From an uncultured Collinsella sp. (GTDB lineage Bacteria > Actinomycetota > Coriobacteriia > Coriobacteriales > Coriobacteriaceae), in NCBI GenBank assembly GCA_900552385.1, contig URZI01000002.1, positions 62,001 to 126,000 on the forward strand: a stretch of DNA of 64,000 nucleotides, read 5' to 3'. This document shows, in pieces, positions 8,027-16,867 of the stretch. The notes beneath the pieces are model-generated. The model was given only the letters and a program-made list of their open reading frames with translations. It made no database searches and was not told where the DNA came from. The translations under genes were made by a program, and so were the position numbers. Position 1 is the stretch's first letter; each line of letters begins with the position of its first letter.

Positions 8027-8455
8027 ATGAGGGTTGTAATCGCTTCCGATGCCGACGGTATGTCGATGAAGGAGTCCATCAAGGAGATGCTCATCGCCGA
8101 CGGTCACGAGGTCGTCGACTATTCCGAGACCCCTGCCGCGGACTTTGTCGATTCCGCGACCGCCGTTGCCAAGGACCTGCTGGAGCACAAGGATTCCCAG
8201 GGCTTCGCATTCGATAAGTACGGCGTCGGTTCCTATATGGCCGCCGTCAAGATTAAGGGCATGGTCGTCGCCAACATTTCCGACGAGCGTTCCGCCTACA
8301 TGACCCGCGAGCACAACGGCTCGCGCATGGTCACCATGGGCCCGGGCGTTGTTGGCACCGAGGTCGCCAAGAAGATCGCCCGCGAGTTCCTGCGCGCCCA
8401 GTACGCCGGCGGCCGTCACCAGATCCGTGTCGACATGCTCAACAAGATGGCCTAA
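8027..8455 (+). CDS. lacA: Galactose-6-phosphate isomerase subunit A
   Basis: Half of the heteromeric isomerase that converts galactose-6-phosphate to tagatose-6-phosphate in the cytoplasm. At 142 residues it has the RpiB/LacAB fold, starting VVIASDADGMSMKESI and containing SDERSAYMTREHNGSRMV and the LacA-typical ending GRHQIRVDMLNKM. A strong AAGGAGGA Shine-Dalgarno precedes ATG 8027. LacB follows after 63 bp, and the two are presumably cotranscribed with lacX and lacC. An RpiB alternative is unlikely because both a LacA-type and a LacB-type gene are present in tandem. Confidence 0.94.
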   Translation: MRVVIASDADGMSMKESIKEMLIADGHEVVDYSETPAADFVDSATAVAKDLLEHKDSQGFAFDKYGVGSYMAAVKIKGMVVANISDERSAYMTREHNGSRMVTMGPGVVGTEVAKKIAREFLRAQYAGGRHQIRVDMLNKMA

Positions 8456-8518
8456 CGAGAGCCACCGAGAACTCGAACTTCTACCTCAACTTGTGAATTC
8501 AGACGAAAGGACGTTCTG

Positions 8519-9043
8519 ATGAAGAAGACCATCGCAATCGGTTGCGACCATATCGTTACGGACGAGAAGATCTATCTGGCCGACCGCCTGGAGCAGGCTG
8601 GCTACAAGGTGCTCGACTGCGGTACCTACAGCCACACCCGTACGCACTATCCCATCTACGGTAAGGCCGTGGGCGAGGCTGTTGCCAGCGGCAAGGCCGA
8701 CTTTGGCGTGGCCCTGTGCGGCACCGGCATCGGCATCACCAACGCCGTCAACAAGGTTCCCGGCGCCCGCTGCGCCCTGGTTCGCGACATGACCTCTGCC
8801 CTGTATGCCCGTCGCGAGCTCAACGCCAACATCGTGGGCTTTGGCGGCAAGATTACCGGCGAGTTCCTGATGGCCGATATCATGCTTGCCTTCCTGGAGG
8901 AGCCCTACGAGAAGACCCCCGAGCACGATGCCCTGATCGCCAAGATCGATGCCTGCAATAAGGCCGACGCCGAGGCTCAGGCTGACCCGCACTTCTTTGA
9001 CGAGTTCCTCGAGAAGTGGGACCGCGGCGAATACCACGACTAG
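8519..9043 (+). CDS. lacB: Galactose-6-phosphate isomerase subunit B
   Basis: Partner subunit of LacA; together they form the tagatose-6-phosphate-producing isomerase. The 174-residue sequence contains IAIGCDHIVTDEK at the start, the active-site region CGTGIGITNAVNKVPG and the LacB-typical end EFLEKWDRGEYHD. The Shine-Dalgarno GAAAGGACG lies 5 nt before ATG 8519. A 283-bp gap to the next gene (9044-9326) contains no terminator or gene that I can recognise, so readthrough into lacX/lacC is plausible. Confidence 0.94.
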   Translation: MKKTIAIGCDHIVTDEKIYLADRLEQAGYKVLDCGTYSHTRTHYPIYGKAVGEAVASGKADFGVALCGTGIGITNAVNKVPGARCALVRDMTSALYARRELNANIVGFGGKITGEFLMADIMLAFLEEPYEKTPEHDALIAKIDACNKADAEAQADPHFFDEFLEKWDRGEYHD

Positions 9044-9326
9044 TGGGGTTACGCGGTTTTACCCAACGCCAGACCGGTCGACGCTGCGCGCCGCTCGCTG
9101 ACGTTGAGGGTGCCTGTGGGGTTGCCCCTGTTGTTACGAAGCTTTCTGGTTCGGTAAGCTGCTCCGATAACACGTTTGCTTGCTTGGCTTGAGTGCTTCG
9201 CTCTTGGCGGTACCCGGCATTCTGCAGCTTTTCAATTGACGGCTCGCGTTTCTGTGAGGGGGCGCGGGCCGGTTTTCTATCAGCCCTATTGACATGGCGG
9301 GCTGTCGTAAGAAAGGGAAGGCTCCT
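9044..9326. other. Intergenic gap lacB-lacX
   Basis: No convincing gene, hairpin terminator or repeat is visible. TTACGCGGTTTTA near 9050 recurs in the hairpin at 24379-24406. An internal promoter for lacX-lacC is possible but not identified. Confidence 0.4.
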
Positions 9327-10208
9327 ATGGAGTTTGTTCTTGATAACGGTTCTATTCGCGTAGCACTGAGCACGGCGGGCGGGTCGTTCACTTCTATTGC
9401 GGCCAACGGTCGCGAGTACCTGTGGCAGGGTGACCCGGCAGTCTGGTCGGGCCAGGCACCTATTTGCTTCCCGATCTGCGGCGGTCTTCGTGAGGGTCGC
9501 GCAATGACCATGGGCGGCCGCGAGGTTAAGCTCGCCCGTCACGGCTTTGCGCGCAAACAGGAGTGGAAGCTCGAGGAGCAGAGCGACAATATGGTTGCGC
9601 TGAGCCTAAGCTCTGCCGACCATGCCGAGTTGCTCGAGCAGTACCCGTATCCGTTTAAGATCGTTGCTCGTTACACGATCGATGCGGCTAAGGTGGCCGT
9701 GTCGTACGAGGTGACCAATGAGGGCACCGAGGACATGCCGTTCTTTGTGGGCGGTCACCCCGGCTTTAAGTGCCCGCTTGACGAGGGCGAGTCCTATGAC
9801 GACTACGAGCTCCGTTTTGAGCAGCGCGAGGCCGCCGAGCTCTGTACTGCCGTTCCCTCGACGGGCCTGATTGATGTTGAGCATCGCAGCAAGAACCCGA
9901 TGATTGGCCATGACCTGCCGCTGACCCACGAACTCTTTGACTTTGCGGAGACCATCTTTGACGTGCTCGAGAGCCGCGTGGTTACGCTGACCAAGAAGAC
10001 CGAGGACAAGGGCGTGCGCCTGACGTTCCCCGATATGCCGTACCTGATTGTGTGGAGCAAGCCCGAGGGCGACTTTGTGGCCGTGGAACCGTGGGGTGGT
10101 CTGTCCACCTGCTCCGACGAGGACGATATCCTGGAGCACAAGCGCGGCTGCCTGGTGGCCAAGCCGGGGGAGACAGTTACTCGCGGCTTTGAGATCGAGA
10201 TCCTTTAA
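9327..10208 (+). CDS. lacX: Aldose 1-epimerase-like protein (LacX family)
   Basis: Galactose-mutarotase-fold protein of 293 residues, related to the LacX protein found in Gram-positive lac operons; probably interconverts anomers of a sugar or sugar phosphate. The N-terminus MEFVLDNGSIRVALSTAGGSF and the segment QAPICFPICGGLREG followed by HGFAR are characteristic of the YeaD/LacX branch of the family. I choose ATG 9327 over the in-frame ATG at 9294 because GAAAGGGAAGG is correctly placed before it and the homologous sequence begins here. It sits between lacB and lacC. The exact substrate is not established for this branch. Confidence 0.85.
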   Translation: MEFVLDNGSIRVALSTAGGSFTSIAANGREYLWQGDPAVWSGQAPICFPICGGLREGRAMTMGGREVKLARHGFARKQEWKLEEQSDNMVALSLSSADHAELLEQYPYPFKIVARYTIDAAKVAVSYEVTNEGTEDMPFFVGGHPGFKCPLDEGESYDDYELRFEQREAAELCTAVPSTGLIDVEHRSKNPMIGHDLPLTHELFDFAETIFDVLESRVVTLTKKTEDKGVRLTFPDMPYLIVWSKPEGDFVAVEPWGGLSTCSDEDDILEHKRGCLVAKPGETVTRGFEIEIL

Positions 10209-10264
10209 AGAGCTATCGTATGTTTGGGGCCGCGCGTGTCGTGCCCCGGAAACAGGAGTTCAAT

Positions 10265-11200
10265 ATGATTCTGACCGTTACCATGAACCCGTCGATTGAT
10301 ACGCGCTATCAGCTCGACAAGTTGATCATCGACGATGTTAACCGTGTGACGCCCGAAAAGACCGCTGGCGGTAAGGGCCTCAACGTGAGCCGCGTGCTGC
10401 TGCAGCTGGGCGACGACGTGCTCGCGACCGGTCTGCTCGGCGGCCACATGGGTGCCTATATGGCCGAGCTCATGGATGCCGATGGCGTCAAGAACGACTT
10501 TGTGCCCATCGCTGGCGAGACGCGCATTTGCCTGAATATTCTGCACGAGGGTAATCAGACCGAGCTTTTGGAGAGCGGCCCGCAGATCGCCCCGGCCGAG
10601 CTCGAGGCCTTTACGGCCAAGTTTGCCGAGCTTGCAGCGAAGGCGGACGTTGTGACGCTTTCGGGCTCGCTGCCGCGTGGTGTCGATGCCGGCTATTATG
10701 CCGAGCTCGTTAAGATCGCCGAAGAGGCGGGCGCCAAGGTGCTGCTCGACACCTCGGGTGCATCGCTGGAGGCCGCGCTGGAGTCCGACGCTAAGCCTGA
10801 GCTCGTAAAGCCCAACCTGACCGAGATTAACGGCCTGCTGGGTACGTCCTTTACGACCGATGATGTCGATGCCCTGCGCGAGGCGCTCGCCGCCGATGAC
10901 CGCTTTGCCGGTATTCCCTGGGTTGTCGTTTCGATGGGCGCTGCCGGTTCGGTGGGCTTCCATGAGGGTCGTGCGTTCCGCGCCAAGACGCCCGCGATTG
11001 CGGCTGTGAACGCGACGGGTTCCGGCGACTCGACCATCGCCGGCTTTGCGCATGCCATTGCTGCTGGTGCCGACGACGTCACGGTGCTCAAGACCGCCAA
11101 TACCTGCGGCAAGCTCAACGCCATGGATCCCAAGACCGGCCACCTGGTCATGGACTGCTGGGACGAGGTCTACAACAGCGTTGTCGTGACTGAACTCTAG
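10265..11200 (+). CDS. lacC: Tagatose-6-phosphate kinase
   Basis: PfkB/ribokinase-family kinase (311 residues) that phosphorylates tagatose-6-phosphate to tagatose-1,6-bisphosphate. The N-terminus MILTVTMNPSID and the Gly-rich AGGKGLNVSRVL are the family's substrate-binding signature; the C-terminal anion-hole motif is NATGSGDSTIAG with the catalytic Asp. Sequence and context favour LacC over 1-phosphofructokinase. ATG 10265 is preceded by CAGGAG at good spacing; the 45 bases before it do not look like part of the protein. It is last in the lacA-lacB-lacX-lacC series. The next step, aldol cleavage, has no LacD here and is presumably done by the class II aldolase at 18006. Confidence 0.92.
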   Translation: MILTVTMNPSIDTRYQLDKLIIDDVNRVTPEKTAGGKGLNVSRVLLQLGDDVLATGLLGGHMGAYMAELMDADGVKNDFVPIAGETRICLNILHEGNQTELLESGPQIAPAELEAFTAKFAELAAKADVVTLSGSLPRGVDAGYYAELVKIAEEAGAKVLLDTSGASLEAALESDAKPELVKPNLTEINGLLGTSFTTDDVDALREALAADDRFAGIPWVVVSMGAAGSVGFHEGRAFRAKTPAIAAVNATGSGDSTIAGFAHAIAAGADDVTVLKTANTCGKLNAMDPKTGHLVMDCWDEVYNSVVVTEL

Positions 11201-11224
11201 GAGTCGCGACATCGAACATTCAAA

Positions 11225-11262
11225 AACGGCGCCCGTCGGCGATGTTGCCGGCGGGCGCCGTT
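11225..11262 (-). terminator. Shared terminator between lacC and galT
   Basis: 16-bp stem 11225-11240 / 11247-11262 (AACGGCGCCCGTCGGC and its near-complement). The T-run falls on the minus-strand side, so it mainly terminates galT but may stop lacC as well. Confidence 0.75.
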
Positions 11263-11305
11263 GCCTTGAGGACGAAATGATCCGTTTTCCTCCGTCCCCA
11301 AGGGA

Positions 11306-12937
11306 TCATAACAGTGAGTCGATAAAGCGCTGTTGGGCGGCGCGGCCGGCTTCGTCCCACTTAAAGACGCCGGCGTTGTCGAGCACGTGGCCAAACACCA
11401 CGCCGACCTCCTCGTGCAGGATATCGATGGCGTTGTCGGCCGTAAGCTCGTCGGCGCGGCGAGCAAAGACGTCCTCGGCCCACGCGGCATGGCTGCGGCA
11501 AAGGTCGTCGCCCTCGAGCGCGCCAGCAAGGTCGTAGCTGGCATCGGCCTTGGCCGCCAGCAAGTGCTCGCGGACAGCGCCGAGCTCGGGAACCAAGCGC
11601 GGCGGCAAAATGGCCAGGCCCATGACCTCGATCAGGCCGATGTTCTCCTTCTTGATGTGGTGGTACTCGGCATGCGGGTGGAATACGCCCAGCGGATGCT
11701 CGTCGGTCGTGATGTTGCAGCGAAGCGCCAGGTAGGCCTCGTAAATCTCGCCGCCGGCATTGCCGCGGGAGTCGACGCGGCGGATGACGGGCGTCACGGT
11801 GTTGTGCGCCACGCCGTCGGCTGTGTGCGCGATGACGCCCACCGACTCATCGGTCCACTCGCGCCAGGCGAGGATAATCTTCTCGGCGGCGTCGAGCAGC
11901 TGGGCGCGGTCGTGCGAGCGCAGTCGCAGCACCGAAAGCGGCCACTGCAACACGGTACCGCTGACCTGGTCAAAGCCGGGCACGCTAAACTGCGAGACCT
12001 CGGCGGCATGCATCATGGGGAACTCGTGCGCGCCGCCCTGGAAGTGGTCGTGCGACAGAATCGAGCCGCCCACGATGGGCAGGTCGGCGTTGGAGCCAAT
12101 AAAGTAATGCGGGAACAGGTCCACAAAGTCGAGCAGGCAGGTCAGACCCTTGCGGTCGACGTGCATCGGACGATGCTCGGAGCTCATGGCAATGCAGTGC
12201 TCGTTAAAGTACGCGTACGGGCTGTACTGGAAGCCCCAGCGCTCGCCGTCGAGCTGGATGGGGATGACGCGCAGATTCTGGCGGGCGGGGTGAGCGCCGC
12301 CGTCGGCTGCGGCGGAGCGTCCGGGATAGCCCTCGTTTTCGATGCAGAGCTGGCAGGCGGGATACTTCTCGCCCGTGTTCTTAGCTGCACCTGCCGCGGC
12401 GATATCGCGCGGGTCCTTCTCAGGCTTGGACAGGTTGATGGTGATCTCCAGGTCGCCCCAGTTGGTGGGGGTGCTCCATTTGATGTTGCGCGCGATGGCG
12501 GCGCGGCGCACGTAGCCGGCGTCGCAGCACAGACCGTAGAACCAGTCGGTCGCGGCGCGGGGCTCGTTGACGCCCATGCGGCCGTTGAACTCCTCGTTTA
12601 CAACCGAAGGCCTCGGCATGAGCGCGCCCATAATGCGCATGGCAATGCGGTCGCGGCCAGACGCCGTGTCCTCGGCGGCGCCGTTGGCAACGGCAGCCTC
12701 GGCAAGCGCAGCAAGCGTGCCCTCCAGGTCAAAGTTGGGCAGGGTATCGGGGTGCAAGAGCGAGAGTTTCTCGACCTGGAGCGCCCAGGCCATGTCGAGC
12801 GCCGGGCCCGTAGCACCGATGCACTCGAGAATGGTGTTATACGCCCAGATGCGATCGTCCTGGCCGATCATCGATCGGTGGATAGCGTACTCGATCAGGT
12901 TCTGCGCGGCCTCGCGCACGTCAGTCATTACAGCCAT
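11306..12937 (-). CDS. galT: Galactose-1-phosphate uridylyltransferase (class II)
   Basis: Leloir-pathway enzyme swapping UMP between UDP-glucose and galactose-1-phosphate. At 543 residues it belongs to the longer Gram-positive GalT type, with no small histidine-triad GalT hallmarks. Recognisable segments include MTDVREAAQNLIEYA at the start, a Cys pair in YPACQLCIENEGYPG, and SHDHFQGGAHEFPM with the His-rich catalytic region. It overlaps the 3' end of galK by 10 bp; an alternative start at 12928 would give a TAATG stop/start overlap. Either way translation is probably coupled. galE is not in the window. Confidence 0.92.
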   Translation of the reverse strand: MAVMTDVREAAQNLIEYAIHRSMIGQDDRIWAYNTILECIGATGPALDMAWALQVEKLSLLHPDTLPNFDLEGTLAALAEAAVANGAAEDTASGRDRIAMRIMGALMPRPSVVNEEFNGRMGVNEPRAATDWFYGLCCDAGYVRRAAIARNIKWSTPTNWGDLEITINLSKPEKDPRDIAAAGAAKNTGEKYPACQLCIENEGYPGRSAAADGGAHPARQNLRVIPIQLDGERWGFQYSPYAYFNEHCIAMSSEHRPMHVDRKGLTCLLDFVDLFPHYFIGSNADLPIVGGSILSHDHFQGGAHEFPMMHAAEVSQFSVPGFDQVSGTVLQWPLSVLRLRSHDRAQLLDAAEKIILAWREWTDESVGVIAHTADGVAHNTVTPVIRRVDSRGNAGGEIYEAYLALRCNITTDEHPLGVFHPHAEYHHIKKENIGLIEVMGLAILPPRLVPELGAVREHLLAAKADASYDLAGALEGDDLCRSHAAWAEDVFARRADELTADNAIDILHEEVGVVFGHVLDNAGVFKWDEAGRAAQQRFIDSLL

Positions 12938-14133
12938 GCCGCGTAAGCCCCCTTGTCAGAAATTGCGTAGTGGCGGGCAGAGCCCTCGCCCAGCCAGCCG
13001 TTCATCTTGGTGATAAAGGTGTCGACCAGGTCGAGCGGCACGAAGGCCTGGATGGTGCCACCAAAGCCGCCACCGTGGATACGGACGGCGCCACGGCCGT
13101 CGAGCACGTGCTCGGCCAGTGCCAGGGCATACATCGAAGGCTGCTCGGAGCCCAGCTTGGCAACGACATTCTGCAGGTACATGGCAGAGCTGGCGCCGGA
13201 CTCGCGCGTCAGGACCAGGAACTGATCGATGTCGCCGGCGTTCAGGGCAGCCCAGCGCTTATCGACCAGGCCGTTTTCGTACCAGTAGTGAACGGCGCGC
13301 AGGCAGGCGCGGTCGCCCAGCTTGGCGCGCAGCTCGGGGAGCTTGGCGTCAAAGTCCGCCACGTTTACCTCGCACAGGCGTGCCTTGCCAAACTCGGCAG
13401 CGACGTCCTGCATCTCGCGCGGAACGGCGGCGTAGTCGTCGGTGGCGGCCACGTGGTCGGCACCGACCTTAACGAGCACGAGCGCATAACCGTGATCCTC
13501 AAAGTTGAGCTCGAGCTTCTGGGTTTTAGGCTGAGCCTGATCCTCAAAGTCCATGTAGGCGAGGCCGCCCAAGCAAACGGCGGCCTGGTCCATCAGACCG
13601 CAGGGCTTGCCGTAATAGTTGTTCTCGGTGCGCTGGCTCATCTGGGCGAGCGCGACGGGCTCGATGGCGGGTGCGTCCCAGAGCGTCTCCATGGCGCGAC
13701 CGTATGCCGCCTCGACAGCAGCGGAGCTCGAAAGACCGCCGCCCGAGGGGACGGAGCAGGTGAAGGCAAAGTCGAAGCCCTGGGGCTCAACGCCCAGAGC
13801 AGCGATTTCGTGGGCCATGCCGCGGACGAGGCTCGCGGACGTGCCCTTCTCGGACTCCTGAACGTCTAGCGTGTCGAGCGCGATTTCAAACGTGGGATAG
13901 CCCTCGTCGGCTACGCGAACCTTGTTGGAATCGGTTGCCACGGCGATGCCGTCGACGGCGACATCGAGCGAGCCGGCGATAACGTGGCCACCCTCGTGGT
14001 CAGTGTGGTTGCCGCTGATCTCGGAGCGGCCGGGCGCGTGCACGTAGAGCACCTGGCGGTCGCCGATGGGGCCAAACTCCTCCTCGAACAGCTTGGTGAG
14101 CGTGGCGAGTGTCTTTTTGTCGGGGGTGGTCAT
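12928..14133 (-). CDS. galK: Galactokinase
   Basis: GHMP-superfamily kinase (401 residues) phosphorylating galactose at C1, the entry step of the Leloir pathway. Visible motifs are the substrate signature APGRSEISGNHTDHEGGHV near the N-terminus, the ATP-binding PSGGGLSSSAA (about 128-138) and the C-terminal GGGFGG motif. ATG 14133 follows AAGGAAAGGA at proper distance; the GTG 24 nt upstream lacks a site. First gene of a galK-galT operon divergent from a LacI gene. Three GAGTACGTTAACA-type sites in the shared upstream region suggest direct repression. Confidence 0.94.
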   Translation of the reverse strand: MTTPDKKTLATLTKLFEEEFGPIGDRQVLYVHAPGRSEISGNHTDHEGGHVIAGSLDVAVDGIAVATDSNKVRVADEGYPTFEIALDTLDVQESEKGTSASLVRGMAHEIAALGVEPQGFDFAFTCSVPSGGGLSSSAAVEAAYGRAMETLWDAPAIEPVALAQMSQRTENNYYGKPCGLMDQAAVCLGGLAYMDFEDQAQPKTQKLELNFEDHGYALVLVKVGADHVAATDDYAAVPREMQDVAAEFGKARLCEVNVADFDAKLPELRAKLGDRACLRAVHYWYENGLVDKRWAALNAGDIDQFLVLTRESGASSAMYLQNVVAKLGSEQPSMYALALAEHVLDGRGAVRIHGGGFGGTIQAFVPLDLVDTFITKMNGWLGEGSARHYAISDKGAYAAWL

Positions 14134-14173
14134 GGGAGTCCTTTCCTTGGCGCGCACGGGCGAGTTTTGCGTC

Positions 14174-14191
14174 GTTATGAGTACGTTAACA
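14174..14191 (+). promoter_or_regulatory. Candidate gal operator 1
   Basis: GTTATGAGTACGTTAACA, 41 bp upstream of galK; an exact inverted copy of 14242-14259. Confidence 0.65.
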
Positions 14192-14241
14192 ACTTAAAGC
14201 GGCATGAACCAAGTGTTCACGATACCGCACGTTACGGGCTA

Positions 14242-14259
14242 TGTTAACGTACTCATAAC
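14242..14259 (-). promoter_or_regulatory. Candidate gal operator 2
   Basis: TGTTAACGTACTCATAAC; perfect 18-bp inverse of 14174-14191. A third, partial copy (GAGTACGTTAACAT) is at 14366-14379. Three sites spread over 200 bp fit a LacI-family repressor acting on galK and its own gene. Confidence 0.65.
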
Positions 14260-14306
14260 ACATCGCTTGTCACTTTTTGAGAATCTGGTAATCGGTAGAA
14301 ATACAG

Positions 14307-14318
14307 CCGTGAACGGTA
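14307..14318 (+). promoter_or_regulatory. Recurrent motif CCGTGAACGGTA in gal region
   Basis: Fourth copy of the (C/G)GTGAACGGTA motif, lying between the gal operators and the LacI gene start. Confidence 0.45.
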
Positions 14319-14471
14319 CTGCCGTATGGACTTATAAAGCAGAAGAGATGCAGATAGAAAAAGTAGAGTACGTTAACATGCGTCCGACGATAGCGGGCCT
14401 CGGCGCGGGATGTATTTCTGCCCAGGCCGGCATTCACGCTATTCAGATCTCGCAAGGGTGAAGGTGATCCT

Positions 14472-15503
14472 GTGGCAAGGCGCCCGTCCAACGATACAGG
14501 TACGCGTCCGGTTTCCATGGCCGACGTCGCCCGCGCTGCTGGCGTTTCGCAGCAGACGGTTTCGCGCGTCGCCAACGGCTTGCCCAACGTTAACGAACAG
14601 ACGCGCCAGCGCGTGCAGGCTGCTATGCAAGAGCTCGGCTTTCGTCCGAGTTATGCCGGTCGCTCGCTGCGCGACGGCCGTTACCATTCGGTCGGCCTAT
14701 GCATCAACGATGTCACCAAGTTTGGCAACCTCTCAATGATCGACGGCATCGCCAGCGCTGCTCGCGAGCATAATTGCGCCATCACGCTGGTCGAGATGTC
14801 CAAGACCGAGGAATTCTCGCTTGCCGAGGCCACGCGTCGTATGGCCGCATTGCCGGTGGACGGCATCATCATCGGTATGAGTCGCATGGCGCCCGATTTT
14901 GAGACGTTTGATCCACTGCCGGGCATTGGCACGGTCATCGTTACCATGTATGCGCACCCGCGGGTGACCACGGTCGATTCCGACCATTACGGCTGCTCGC
15001 TATTGCTTATGGATCACCTGTTTGAGCTGGGGCACGAGCAAATTCGCTATATTGGCGGCCCGTCGTTCTCGGTCGACGAGCAATTTCGTCGCGCCGGTTG
15101 GCAGGATGCACTCGAGCGTAAACACATCGAGCCGGCAGAGCCGCTCGAGGGCGACTGGTCTGCCAACAGCGGTTACGAGGCCGGTAGGTATCTGGCCGAA
15201 CACGACCGCACCATGACGGCGATTTACGCGGCAAACGATCAGATGGCAAATGGCGCAATTGCAGCGCTGCGCGATAGCGGCTTGCGCGTGCCCGAGGACG
15301 TAAGCGTGGTGGGCGTCGATGACTCGCTCGACGACTTTGTCGCGCATAACGAGCTCACGACCGTTCGATTCGATTTGCATCAGCGGGGACGCGAGGTGTT
15401 CGAGCATGCGGTTCCCGAGGCGGGTACGGCGGGCAAAACCGTTGCCATTCGCATTCCCGGTCAGCTCATTATTCGACATAGCACGGCGATACCGCGCTCA
15501 TAG
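14472..15503 (+). CDS. LacI-family regulator divergent from galKT
   Basis: A 343-residue repressor. HTH PVSMADVARAAGVSQQTVSR (about 13-32), hinge GFRPSYAGRSLRDG and an effector-binding core with DVSVVGVDDSLDD. The start is a GTG with AGGGTGAAGG upstream; the MARRPSN leader is short and basic as expected. Divergent from galK, with three inverted operator-like copies between, so it is the probable galactose regulator. It is a close paralogue of the LacI genes at 1 and 4861, whose operators share the central AACGTT/GTTAAC feature, so some cross-recognition is conceivable. Confidence 0.92.
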   Translation: MARRPSNDTGTRPVSMADVARAAGVSQQTVSRVANGLPNVNEQTRQRVQAAMQELGFRPSYAGRSLRDGRYHSVGLCINDVTKFGNLSMIDGIASAAREHNCAITLVEMSKTEEFSLAEATRRMAALPVDGIIIGMSRMAPDFETFDPLPGIGTVIVTMYAHPRVTTVDSDHYGCSLLLMDHLFELGHEQIRYIGGPSFSVDEQFRRAGWQDALERKHIEPAEPLEGDWSANSGYEAGRYLAEHDRTMTAIYAANDQMANGAIAALRDSGLRVPEDVSVVGVDDSLDDFVAHNELTTVRFDLHQRGREVFEHAVPEAGTAGKTVAIRIPGQLIIRHSTAIPRS

Positions 15504-15632
15504 TTTGCGCAGGTCAACGGCAGTATATTCCGCCTAAATTCCAATCGATAAGGATGCTGACAGATAGCCGTGGCTATGAAGGCGAGTGTTATGATAGACG
15601 GGTTCTTTTGTCTATCTAGGAGGCTTTGCCTG

Positions 15633-16793
15633 ATGGAGATCACCAAGGATATCCGCTACATCGGTGTCGACGATCACGACATTGACCTGTTCGAGGGCCA
15701 GTACGACGTGTCCGAGAACGGCATGGCATACAACAGCTATGTTATCTTGGGCGATAAAATCGCTGTCGTCGATTCGGTTGACGCTGGCTTTGTCGACGAA
15801 TGGCTCGGCAACCTCGAGGCCGCGCTCGACGGCCGTACGCCCGACTACCTGGTCGTCCATCACATGGAGCCCGATCACTCCGCCGGTATCGCCGCCTTTA
15901 TGGAGCGCTATCCCCAAGCACAGATTGTGGCCAGCATGGGCGCCTTCCGCATGATGGTCAACTACTTTGGCACCGACTACCCCGAGCGCAAGATGGTCGT
16001 CAAAGAGGGCGACGTGCTCGATCTGGGCGGTCACAGCCTAACGTTTGTCGGCGCCCCCAACGTTCACTGGCCCGAGGTGATCTTCTCCTACGAGTCTACC
16101 GACAAGGTGCTCTTTAGTGCCGACGGCTTTGGCAAGTTCGGCGCCAACGACATCGAGGACCCGGAAGGCTGGGCTTGCGAAGCGCGCCGCTACTACTTTG
16201 GCATCGTCGGTAAGTTCGGCAAATTCGTGCAGACCGTGCTCAAGAAGGCCGCCGACCTGGACATCCAGATTATCTGTCCGCTCCACGGCCCCGTACTGAC
16301 CGAGAACCTGGGCTATTACCTCGACACCTATAACACCTGGTCGAGCTATCAGCCCGAGGACGAGGGCATCACGATCGCCTATGCGAGCGTGTATGGCCAT
16401 CTGAAGGCTGCCGTCGAGGAACTCGCATCTGCGCTTGAGGCTCGCGGCCAGAAGGTTTCCGTCTTTGACCTGGCTCGCGACGATATGGCCGAGGCCGTTG
16501 AGGATGCGTTCCGCTACGACCGCCTGGTGCTCGCTTCCATCACCTATCAGGGCGAGATCTTCCCGTTCATGAGCACCTTTATCCATACGCTCGCCGAGCA
16601 TGCCTACCAGAACCGCACCGTGGCGCTCGTCGAGGCCGGCTCTTGGGCGCCCGCTGCTGCCAAGGTTATGACCAAGGAGCTCGAGGGCATGAAGGACATC
16701 ACCCTGGCGCAGAACAAGGTGACCGTGCTGGGCTCGCTCAACGACGCCTCGCGCGCTCAGATCGAGGCCCTCGCCGACGAGCTGTCCAAGTAG
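15633..16793 (+). CDS. Flavodiiron protein, FprA family
   Basis: Cytoplasmic O2/NO-reducing protein typical of strict anaerobes. The N-terminal beta-lactamase-like domain (about 1-245) carries the diiron ligands HHMEPDHSAG, NVHWPE, SADGFG and LHGPV; the C-terminal flavodoxin domain starts at ITIAYASVYGHL and binds FMN. At 386 residues it is the simple two-domain class with no rubredoxin fusion, so it needs an external electron donor. ATG 15633 is 8 nt after a perfect AGGAGG; a longer in-frame start at 15570 has no site. A terminator follows at 16826. It is flanked by sugar genes and shows no operon partner. Confidence 0.92.
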   Translation: MEITKDIRYIGVDDHDIDLFEGQYDVSENGMAYNSYVILGDKIAVVDSVDAGFVDEWLGNLEAALDGRTPDYLVVHHMEPDHSAGIAAFMERYPQAQIVASMGAFRMMVNYFGTDYPERKMVVKEGDVLDLGGHSLTFVGAPNVHWPEVIFSYESTDKVLFSADGFGKFGANDIEDPEGWACEARRYYFGIVGKFGKFVQTVLKKAADLDIQIICPLHGPVLTENLGYYLDTYNTWSSYQPEDEGITIAYASVYGHLKAAVEELASALEARGQKVSVFDLARDDMAEAVEDAFRYDRLVLASITYQGEIFPFMSTFIHTLAEHAYQNRTVALVEAGSWAPAAAKVMTKELEGMKDITLAQNKVTVLGSLNDASRAQIEALADELSK

Positions 16794-16825
16794 CGACACG
16801 TTCACTTTTGACGCTCAACCATCAC

Positions 16826-16866
16826 AACCACCACAAAGGGGACAGGCACCTTTGTGGTGGTTTTTA
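16826..16866 (+). terminator. Terminator after the flavodiiron gene
   Basis: Perfect 14-bp stem 16826-16839 / 16849-16862 (AACCACCACAAAGG) with loop GGACAGGCA and a TTTTT tail. The loop shares GGACAGG with several other palindromes in this window. Confidence 0.85.
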
Positions 16867-16867
16867 T

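Noticed and set aside
8027..9043. LacA/LacB as ribose-5-phosphate isomerase RpiB
   Set aside because: Two tandem paralogues with LacA- and LacB-specific ends inside a lac locus.
11333..12946. 537-codon open frame opposite galT
   Set aside because: Mirrors galT codon structure; composition is Val/Gly/Ala/His-rich with no domain.
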